A stretch of DNA of 64,000 nt from Aliiroseovarius zhejiangensis. Lineage in GTDB: Bacteria > Pseudomonadota > Alphaproteobacteria > Rhodobacterales > Rhodobacteraceae. Below the pieces are notes generated by a model that worked only from the letters and a program-made list of their open reading frames with translations, was not told where the DNA came from and did not search any database. Of the stretch, positions 58,335-64,000 are shown piece by piece (the first letter of the stretch is position 1; each line of letters begins with the position of its first letter). The stretch covers positions 248,001-312,000 of the forward strand of contig NZ_BNCH01000002.1 of NCBI RefSeq assembly GCF_014656375.1, in the 5' to 3' direction. A program made the position numbers and the translations under genes.

Positions 58335-58763
58335 TTATCCCTCGGTTCTGTTCTTCACCGCGAAACCGTGCATGCGCTTGGCCCACTGAAAGCCGACCAT
58401 GAACCCCTTGAATCGCGGCAGCAGATAGAGCGAGGCCGCCACAGTTCCAACCGTGAAGATCGAGGCCAGCACCATCGGTTCCTGCACGAAGTTCACATAG
58501 GTGATGTGCAAAAGCGGTGCCATCAGGTGCCCGACCACCAGAATGGTCAGATAGGCCGGACCATCATCGGCGCGGTGGTGATACAGTTCTTCCCCGCACA
58601 CCGTGCAGCTGTCATGGACCTTCAGATAGCCCTGAAACATCTTGCCTGTGCCGCAGCTTGGGCAGCGTTTGCTCCAGCCTTTCCGGATCGCGGGCTTCAA
58701 CTCGCGTTCCTGCCCGTCATCTAGGGTGGTCAGGTCTGGTGTCATGGATATCGTGTCGGTCAT
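58335..58763 (-). CDS. DUF983 family zinc-ribbon membrane protein
   Basis: Protein of 142 residues. A zinc-ribbon-like cluster is present near the N-terminus (RCPSCGTGKMFQGYL and CTVCGEEL), followed by two hydrophobic helices (LTILVVGHLMAPLLHI and PMVLASIFTVGTVAASLYLL). This matches DUF983, a small membrane protein family common in Alphaproteobacteria with no known function. A Nudix gene follows 3 bases later. Confidence 0.9.
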   Translation of the reverse strand: MTDTISMTPDLTTLDDGQERELKPAIRKGWSKRCPSCGTGKMFQGYLKVHDSCTVCGEELYHHRADDGPAYLTILVVGHLMAPLLHITYVNFVQEPMVLASIFTVGTVAASLYLLPRFKGFMVGFQWAKRMHGFAVKNRTEG

Positions 58764-58962
58764 TCAAAATTCCTCTGTCGCGCATCCACATATACTAGGT
58801 GATGGCCTGCGGAAAATCATGCCACGATTTCAGACTTGCGGCGGGATGTCGCGATTTATTTCGCCGGAGCGCGACGGAAACGCAACCCTGTCGCGTTCAA
58901 GGACTATGACGCCGGACAGAAACCCGCCCGGCGCGTACAGGCAAAAGATGAAGGAACACGAC
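58764..58962. promoter_or_regulatory. Divergent intergenic region with a possible ECF-type promoter element
   Basis: This 199-base gap holds no gene and drives the DUF983 gene leftward and the EF-hand gene rightward. CGCAACCCTGTCGCG (58881-58895) contains GCAACC, like a -35 of ECF sigma factors (consensus-like GGAACC), and CTATGA follows 16 bases later. The same 15-mer with one change lies at 54992-55006 before the aldo/keto reductase. The link to the ECF sigma gene nearby is inference. Confidence 0.3.
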
Positions 58963-59574
58963 ATGAGAATGACGAAAAAACACGCTGCAACAGCCATCGC
59001 ATTGACCCTTGGGGCGGCGCTGACACTGGGGGCGACCTCCGCCGTGGCCTTTGGTGGCAAGGACGGCCGGGCAATGGGTGGCCCGCGGGGCGGTTTCATG
59101 CAGATGGAATTTGCCGATCTGGACCTTGATGCAAATGGACAGATCACCGTTGAAGACCTGCAGGCCAGCGCACAGGCGCGGTTTTCGGCTGCGGATGCGG
59201 ACGGGAACGGAGAATTGACGGTGGACGAGGCGCAAGCCCATCGCGCCGCGAAGATGGCTGCGCGGCAATCCAATGCCGGTGAACAGGGGCAAAACGCGGG
59301 TCCGATGGCGGAAAAGCGGATGGGCTGGATGGTCGAGAAGATGATCGCCAAGCGTGACACCAATGGCAATGGCACGCTGAGCGTGGACGAAATGGCCCCT
59401 GACCAGGCCCGGCTGGAACGCATAATCGACCGGTTCGACACCGACGATGACAATGCCATTTCCCAGGCCGAGTTCGATACCGCACAGAAAGAAGCCTTCA
59501 TGCGCGGGCAGGGCAAGCAGGGTCACGGTCATGGCCATGGTCATGGGGGCAAAGGCGCGCGCAACGGCGGATAA
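58963..59574 (+). CDS. Secreted four-EF-hand protein with a His/Gly-rich tail
   Basis: Exported protein of 203 residues. A signal peptide is clear (HAATAIALTLGAALTLGATSAVA). Four EF-hand loops follow: residues 54-65, 78-89 and 132-143 have the full Dx[DN]xxGx[IL]xxx[DE] pattern, and 159-170 has Asn in place of Gly at position 6. The tail HGHGHGHGGKG could bind transition metals. It should bind Ca2+ in the periplasm. AAGGA lies 8 bases before ATG 58963. It precedes the sigma-factor unit by 77 bases, with a stem-loop between. Confidence 0.85.
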   Translation: MRMTKKHAATAIALTLGAALTLGATSAVAFGGKDGRAMGGPRGGFMQMEFADLDLDANGQITVEDLQASAQARFSAADADGNGELTVDEAQAHRAAKMAARQSNAGEQGQNAGPMAEKRMGWMVEKMIAKRDTNGNGTLSVDEMAPDQARLERIIDRFDTDDDNAISQAEFDTAQKEAFMRGQGKQGHGHGHGHGGKGARNGG

Positions 59575-59583
59575 AAGACGGCA

Positions 59584-59608
59584 CCGCCCCCGTGTTCTGC
59601 GGGGGCGG
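59584..59608 (+). terminator. Stem-loop after the EF-hand gene
   Basis: CCGCCCCCG (59584-59592) and CGGGGGCGG (59600-59608) are exact inverse complements with a 7-base loop, 10 bases after the EF-hand stop. It is a very stable stem but no T run follows, so it may be a Rho-independent-like block, an mRNA stabiliser, or a partial terminator before the sigma gene. Confidence 0.55.
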
Positions 59609-59651
59609 GCCAGCCGTTGCCACTTGTCGGCAGAGGGGCTAGGCAGGACGG

Positions 59652-60239
59652 ATGAAGATGGCCTTGGATGCGTATTCAGACGCCTCGGATGACGCGCTGC
59701 TTGTTCTTTACGGCAACGGCGACCCGATGGCGGCCGAGTTGCTGACCCGCAGGCTCGCGCCCCGGGTGCTGGGGTTTGCCGCGCGCCTGCTGGGCGGTGA
59801 TCGTGCTGAAGCCGAAGACGTCACGCAAGAGGCAATGCTGCGCCTGTGGAAGATTGCCCCGGATTGGCGCAGTGGCGAGGCCAAGGTGACCACCTGGCTG
59901 TTTCGGGTCGTGACCAATCTGTGCACCGACCGGCTGCGCAAGCGTCGGACGGTCGATATCGACCTGATCGACGACCCCGCCGATCAGGCGCCCGGGGCTG
60001 TCGAGACATTGATCCAGGCGGATCGCGCCGCGGCTTTGCAGGCCGCGCTGATGGGCTTGCCCGACCGGCAAAGGATCGCGGTCACGCTGCGCCATATCGA
60101 GGGGGAAACAAACCCCGACATCGCGCAGATCATGCAGATCAGCGTCGAGGCGGTGGAAAGTCTGACCGCAAGGGGCAAAAAGGCGCTGGCCGCAGCCCTG
60201 GCCGGGAAGCGAGAGGAGTTGGGATATGGCGAAGACTGA
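59652..60239 (+). CDS. ECF-type RNA polymerase sigma factor
   Basis: Sigma factor of 195 residues with only regions 2 and 4, so it is of the extracytoplasmic function type. Region 2 shows GDRAEAEDVTQEAMLRLWK and TTWLFRVVTNLCTDRLRKRR. Region 4 shows ALMGLPDRQRIAVTLRHIEGETNPDIAQIMQISVEAVESLTARGKKAL, a helix-turn-helix for -35 binding. AGGACGG precedes the ATG. It overlaps by 14 bases a membrane-protein gene and then a periplasmic sensor gene, the arrangement of ECF/anti-sigma/sensor sets. Target promoters are unknown. Confidence 0.9.
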   Translation: MKMALDAYSDASDDALLVLYGNGDPMAAELLTRRLAPRVLGFAARLLGGDRAEAEDVTQEAMLRLWKIAPDWRSGEAKVTTWLFRVVTNLCTDRLRKRRTVDIDLIDDPADQAPGAVETLIQADRAAALQAALMGLPDRQRIAVTLRHIEGETNPDIAQIMQISVEAVESLTARGKKALAAALAGKREELGYGED

Positions 60240-60696
60240 CAGGAAGAAGACAGACGGGATCAAGCAAAACGACATGCTGGATGATCGCGCCTTGCAGGCG
60301 TTCTTTGACGCGGCCAGGGATGACACGATCACACCCTCGGACGCGCTGATGACAGCCATCCTGGACGATGCGGCGGCTGAGCAGCCGCAGCCCGCCATGT
60401 CGGCGGTGGCGCCTCCGCCGGATCTGGCCCTTGCCACCGCGCGTGACCTGCGCCGGGCGCGGGGGGTCTGGGCTGATCTGAAGGCGATGATTGGCGGCTG
60501 GCCCGCGCTGGCAGGCATGGCCACGGCGACCCTTGCCGGCGTCTGGATCGGGTTTTCCGCCCCGATCCAGCTTGAGCAATGGTCTGGCGGGCTGATCCTG
60601 AGCGGCGATTACACGACGACCGAAGCGACCTTTGCGCTGGAAGATATGGCCCCCAGCTATCTGGGCACAGGTCTTTTGATGGAGGACGAGGGATGA
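60226..60696 (+). CDS. Single-TM protein, probable anti-sigma factor
   Basis: Protein of 156 residues. The N-terminal half is acidic and helical (DRALQAFFDAARDDTITPSDALMTAILDDAAAEQ), as in sigma-binding anti-sigma N-domains. A hydrophobic helix GWPALAGMATATLAGVWIGF is followed by a periplasmic tail ending in acidic residues. It overlaps the sigma gene by 14 bases and the sensor gene by 4, so all three are translationally coupled. I do not recognise a named family; the anti-sigma role is inferred from position and layout. Confidence 0.75.
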   Translation: MAKTDRKKTDGIKQNDMLDDRALQAFFDAARDDTITPSDALMTAILDDAAAEQPQPAMSAVAPPPDLALATARDLRRARGVWADLKAMIGGWPALAGMATATLAGVWIGFSAPIQLEQWSGGLILSGDYTTTEATFALEDMAPSYLGTGLLMEDEG

Positions 60697-61208
60697 GCAC
60701 AGCCCCGACCACCCCCCCGACAGATCAACCCGGTGCGCGGCGCCGGATGGGTTGGCGTATCCTTCTGGTCGTGTCACTGACCCTGAACCTTTTGGTTCTT
60801 GGGCTGGTGATCGGTGCCAAATGGGGCGGCCATCGTGATCACGGATTCGATGCGCACGGCCCCAACCGCGGTGCGATCCGTGATCTGGGGTTTGCCCCGA
60901 TGGCCGGGGCGCTGGACCGCAAAGACAGGCGCGAGATCGGCAAGGCCCTGCGCGCGCAGAGCGGTTCGTTCGCCGAGAACCGGCGGGCGCTCGAGGCCGA
61001 GTTTCAGAGCATGTTGTCCGCCCTGCGGGCAGACCCCTTCGATGCGGGCGCGCTGCTGGCGGTCATGGACGGTCAGGCGGAACGGTTGCGTCAACGCGGT
61101 GATCTTGCCCGCACAGCCCTTGTGGACCGGATTGAAAGGATGAGCGCCGAGGAACGACGCGCCTTTGCGGATCGGGTGGAGAAATCCGTGCGCAAGCGTG
61201 CGCCATAG
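60693..61208 (+). CDS. Periplasmic heavy-metal-sensor-like protein (Spy/CpxP/CnrX type)
   Basis: Protein of 171 residues with an N-terminal membrane anchor (RILLVVSLTLNLLVLGLVIG) and a periplasmic helical domain. LDRKDRREIGKALRAQSGSFAENRRALEAEFQSMLSALRADPFDAGALLAVMDGQAERLRQRG resembles the Metal_resist domain shared by Spy, CpxP and CnrX. His, Asp and Arg are dense after the anchor (GGHRDHGFDAHG), which might bind metal. ATG 60693 overlaps the previous stop (ATGA). With the sigma and TM protein it looks like the CnrHYX arrangement. Confidence 0.82.
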   Translation: MSTAPTTPPTDQPGARRRMGWRILLVVSLTLNLLVLGLVIGAKWGGHRDHGFDAHGPNRGAIRDLGFAPMAGALDRKDRREIGKALRAQSGSFAENRRALEAEFQSMLSALRADPFDAGALLAVMDGQAERLRQRGDLARTALVDRIERMSAEERRAFADRVEKSVRKRAP

Positions 61209-61253
61209 ACCCGCCGGAACAGCCAAGGCAACCAGCCGTGGCGTCGAAAGGCG

Positions 61254-62639
61254 TCAGGCCGCGTCGGAAACGAACATCACCTGATTGCGACCGTCAGATT
61301 TCGCCCGGTACAGCGCCTGATCGGCGAATTGCAAAAGGTCATGGGCTGACCCGGCAGCCTGTGTCATGTCGCTGGACACCGCCACGCCGATTGACAGGGT
61401 GACCGCGATGCCACCCGCGACCTTGCCCGCAGCCACGGGTTGGTCGCTGACTGCCCGCCGCAGCCGTTCGGCCATGGCTTGTGCCTGAGTGTGCGTGACG
61501 CCGGGCAGGGCGATCAGAAACTCTTCGCCCCCATATCGCGCCAACAGGTCCATATCGCGCAGTTTGCCCTTCAACCGTTTCGCCACTTCGACAAGAACCT
61601 CGTCACCGACGGGATGGCCGTAGGTGTCATTGATGGATTTGAACCGGTCCAGATCCAGCACCATGATCGCATAGGGCTGACCTTTCGCGCCCGCTTCCCG
61701 TTCAAGCCGGTCCAAATAGCTTTGGGCGAACCGGCGGTTGTGCAAACCGGTCAGCGGGTCACGCAGTGCCAGCGCCAGGTTGGTGTCGAAGTTTTTACGC
61801 AGGTCGTCGCCTTCGAATTTCCGGGCCAGCAAGCGTGTCAGGCGCAACGCCAGTTCCCGCGCGTCGAAGCCGGGTCGCAACACGGCATTTGCCCCCAGAT
61901 CCAATGCCATCGAACTGGGCGACGGCGTTTCTCCGCAATCCTGCACCACGATGACGGAATGGCGCGTGGTCTGGCGCGATCTCAACTCGCTGACCAGACG
62001 CAACCCGTCCGATGTGTCCTTGAGGGTCGAGGCAATCACGAAGGCATCCGGCACGGCCTTCATCGCGCCGACCTCCTCCAACGCCTGGGAATGCGTCATG
62101 ATATCAATGCGGTGGCGGATCTCGGTCGCCAGATGCATCCGCCAATAGATCCCCGTCTCGGCGTCCGGGGCGATCAGCGCGATACGCGCGTGGCGGGCGA
62201 ACAGGGCAGGGGCTTCGGCCAGTCCGAAATCACGCGACAGTTCGCGCCGCCTGAGCACCTCGTTCTCGGCCCCCCGCGCGCGGATCAGGTTGCGCACCAT
62301 CGCCATCAGGGTGGCTTCGTTCAGCGGTTTGGAAAAGACGTCATCGGCACCTGCGGTGATTGCTTCCAGCCGGGCGCGCTGGTCGTCCTGATCCGACACG
62401 ATGATGATCGGGATCATCCCCAGCACCGGATCCGCCTTGAGCGTCCGACAGGTGGCCAGGCTGCAATCCGACGCCCCACGCCCCAGTATGATCAGGTCCG
62501 GCTGGGTGTCGCGCGCCAGTTTGGGCACCTCGTCGCACCGATCGGTCTGAATGACCTCATAACAGGCGACGGTCAGCTTGACCTTCAACACGATGCGATT
62601 GGTCGCAAGGTCATCCGCGATCAGGATTCTCTCACTCAT
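61254..62639 (-). CDS. PleD-like diguanylate cyclase with a degenerate first receiver domain
   Basis: Protein of 461 residues with the PleD order receiver, receiver-like, GGDEF. In PleD the phospho-acceptor is Asp53 in the sequence LLDVMMPG; here the equivalent reads ILGRGASD with Gly53, while Asp9, Asp10 and the Lys in SKPL are kept. The cyclase motif GGEEF (370-374) and an upstream RDMD inhibitory site are intact, so c-di-GMP synthesis and product inhibition look possible. Activation would need to occur without phosphorylation at that site. Single gene, divergent from the DUF3572 gene. Confidence 0.9.
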   Translation of the reverse strand: MSERILIADDLATNRIVLKVKLTVACYEVIQTDRCDEVPKLARDTQPDLIILGRGASDCSLATCRTLKADPVLGMIPIIIVSDQDDQRARLEAITAGADDVFSKPLNEATLMAMVRNLIRARGAENEVLRRRELSRDFGLAEAPALFARHARIALIAPDAETGIYWRMHLATEIRHRIDIMTHSQALEEVGAMKAVPDAFVIASTLKDTSDGLRLVSELRSRQTTRHSVIVVQDCGETPSPSSMALDLGANAVLRPGFDARELALRLTRLLARKFEGDDLRKNFDTNLALALRDPLTGLHNRRFAQSYLDRLEREAGAKGQPYAIMVLDLDRFKSINDTYGHPVGDEVLVEVAKRLKGKLRDMDLLARYGGEEFLIALPGVTHTQAQAMAERLRRAVSDQPVAAGKVAGGIAVTLSIGVAVSSDMTQAAGSAHDLLQFADQALYRAKSDGRNQVMFVSDAA

Positions 62640-62739
62640 ATCGTCAACTCGCCCTTGTCATTGTGCTCAGGTTTAAGGTCTGTTCATATTGCTGCCAGAT
62701 TGGTTAAGAAAACCTTTCCAATCGTTAAGGAGATCAGGG

Positions 62740-63018
62740 ATGACGCCGGAAAACGCCGAAACAACCGCGCTAAAGGCGCTGGCATGGTTGGTCGCGGATG
62801 ACGAATTGTTGCCGGTGTTCATGGGGGCGACGGGCGTGGACCAGGATGCGCTGCGCGCCAGCGCGGGGGATCCGGGTTTTCTTGGTTCGGTGCTGGATTT
62901 CCTCTTGATGGATGATGCCTGGGTGATCCGTGCCAGTGATGCATTGAGCCTGCCTTATGACCAGTTGGCAATGGCTCGGCAGATGCTTCCCGGTGGGGCG
63001 CAGATACATTGGACCTGA
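62740..63018 (+). CDS. DUF3572 family protein
   Basis: Small helical protein of 92 residues matching DUF3572, a family found mainly in Alphaproteobacteria (ALKALAWLVADDELLPVFMGATGVDQDALRA, FLGSVLDFLLMDDAWVI). AAGGAG precedes ATG 62740. In other alphaproteobacteria it often lies next to pleD-like genes (from memory); here it is divergent from one across 100 bases. Function unknown. Confidence 0.85.
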   Translation: MTPENAETTALKALAWLVADDELLPVFMGATGVDQDALRASAGDPGFLGSVLDFLLMDDAWVIRASDALSLPYDQLAMARQMLPGGAQIHWT

Positions 63019-63070
63019 CTGAAAAAATGAATCATTACAGTATATTGTGATCTAACCGGAAAGGGCCGAT

Positions 63071-63766
63071 ATGAGCATCGACGCACTGCTTTTCGACAAG
63101 GATGGCACCTTGTTTCTGTTCGAGGCAACGTGGGAATCCTGGGCGCATGCGGTGCTGATGCGGCTGACCGATGATGATCCGGAGCGCGCCCGCGTGATCG
63201 GTGCGGATATCGGATTCGACATCGATTCCAGACAGTTCCACCCCGCCAGCGTGGTGATCGCCGGCACGCCGGGTGAGGTCGTGGCGCAGCTTCGGCGGCA
63301 TGTCGCCTATACCGACGCGGCGCTGGAAACAATTCTTAACGAAGAAGCCGCCATCGCCCCGCAGGTCGAGGCCGTCGCCCTTGCGCCGTTTCTGACCGAT
63401 CTGCGCCGGCGCGGGCTGAAGATCGGTGTGGCGACCAATGACGCTGAACGCCCGGCGCGGGCGCATCTGGATGCGGCAGGCGTGACGGGGCTGTTCGACT
63501 TCATTTCAGGCTATGACAGCGGGCATGGTGTGAAGCCCGCGCCGGGGCCGTGCCTGGCCTTTGCCGCTGCGACAGGTCTTGCCCCAGAGCGCGTGGCGAT
63601 GGTGGGCGACAGCCTGCACGACCTGCGCGCCGGACGTGCCGCGGGCATGCGGACCATCGCGGTTCTGACCGGGATCGCAGGCGCCGACGAGCTTGCCCCG
63701 TTTGCCGACATCGTACTGGATGATATCAGCCATATCCCGGACTGGCTGGACAATGGGCAGACCTGA
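63071..63766 (+). CDS. HAD-superfamily hydrolase
   Basis: Phosphatase-like HAD protein of 231 residues. Motif I is FDKDGTLFLFE with the nucleophile Asp, motif II is VATNDAER, the Lys of motif III is in GHGVKPAPGP, and motif IV is VGDSLHDLRAGRAAG. The presence of Lys in the D-x-D-G motif position two does not remove the second Asp. The overall shape resembles phosphoglycolate-phosphatase-like enzymes. TATATT (63041-63046) lies 30 bases upstream and could be a -10 box. Substrate unknown. Confidence 0.88.
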   Translation: MSIDALLFDKDGTLFLFEATWESWAHAVLMRLTDDDPERARVIGADIGFDIDSRQFHPASVVIAGTPGEVVAQLRRHVAYTDAALETILNEEAAIAPQVEAVALAPFLTDLRRRGLKIGVATNDAERPARAHLDAAGVTGLFDFISGYDSGHGVKPAPGPCLAFAAATGLAPERVAMVGDSLHDLRAGRAAGMRTIAVLTGIAGADELAPFADIVLDDISHIPDWLDNGQT

Positions 63767-63848
63767 ACACTGCGGCGTCCCGACCTGATCGGCTGTTTCC
63801 GATTTGTTTACACTCGGCTGCTAGGCTCAGGCCGGAAACGAGTGTGAT

Positions 63849-64000
63849 ATGACGATTCATGGATTGATATTCTGGTGCTTCGAAGGGTTCCTGATCTTCA
63901 CCTATGGGATCGGCCGCTGGCGTTCGATCATGGGTGAACTGGAATTGGGGTATGACAGTTTCGAACCCCTGTTTCGATATGACGTGGATCTGGCGAACCG
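63849..64000 (+). CDS. Unidentified ORF, 3' truncated by the window edge
   Basis: Frame open from ATG 63849 to the end of the window, about 50 residues. The N-terminus IHGLIFWCFEGFLIFTYGIGRW is hydrophobic, and the visible part then becomes polar and acidic. I do not recognise it. A GGAAACGAG purine run lies about 7 bases upstream. The assignment as a gene is weak because only the first 50 codons are in view. Confidence 0.4.
   Translation, partial: MTIHGLIFWCFEGFLIFTYGIGRWRSIMGELELGYDSFEPLFRYDVDLAN

Overview
The window is a GC-rich stretch of an alphaproteobacterial chromosome, most likely from order Rhodobacterales (Roseobacter/Rhodobacter relatives). The reasons are the 14-gene nuo operon interrupted by extra genes and ending in birA-coaX-rnj, a NuoE with a long C-terminal extension, families typical of the group (DUF3422, DUF3572, DUF983, a PleD-like protein), and a short hairpin-plus-tail element (GGATATTT..GCCAGAAGAAG) between genes. 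This assignment is an inference from gene content; no rRNA or tRNA gene is present. The window is open at both ends, with murD entering from the left and a partial ORF leaving on the right.

Layout. 1-9.6 kb: end of murD, a DUF3422 protein, a YeeE/YedE-type sulfur permease, an oligopeptide-type ABC importer lacking an ATPase gene, an M20 amidohydrolase and moaA. 9.7-13.2 kb: a lipoprotein, an acyl-CoA synthetase, a lower-GC sulfotransferase-like gene and a small membrane protein. 13.2-19.1 kb: the minus-strand unit glmU-glmS-DNA alkylation repair, then gph and a DegT-type aminotransferase. 19.3-27.4 kb: a leucine-degradation operon (isovaleryl-CoA dehydrogenase, LprI-like protein, methylcrotonyl-CoA carboxylase beta and alpha, GST, HMG-CoA lyase, methylglutaconyl-CoA hydratase, small membrane protein). 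27.7-48.9 kb: nuoABC-sulfotransferase-nuoDE-HHH membrane protein-small membrane protein-nuoF-secreted protein-nuoG-nuoHI-CMD protein-nuoJKLMN-birA-coaX-rnj.

49-58.8 kb: methyltransferase, DEAD-box helicase, a Cys-rich unknown, a periplasmic protein, prfC, an SDR, an aldo/keto reductase, a lipocalin, an EamA transporter, a Nudix hydrolase and a DUF983 protein. 58.9-61.2 kb: a secreted EF-hand protein followed by a three-gene set of ECF sigma factor, single-TM protein and Spy/CnrX-like periplasmic sensor, laid out like the CnrHYX metal-sensing system. 61.2-64 kb: a PleD-like diguanylate cyclase whose first receiver has lost its phospho-acceptor Asp, a DUF3572 protein, a HAD hydrolase and a truncated ORF.

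Connections. Leucine breakdown gives acetyl-CoA and acetoacetate and feeds reduced cofactors to respiration through complex I. The carboxylase needs biotin attached by BirA, encoded just after nuoN. The least ordinary signals are in the nuo operon: a leader ORF running into a perfect hairpin that buries the next gene's Shine-Dalgarno sequence, a helix-hairpin-helix domain present both in NuoE and in an adjacent membrane protein, and a sulfotransferase coupled to nuoD. The sigma/EF-hand/sensor cluster is the other candidate system.
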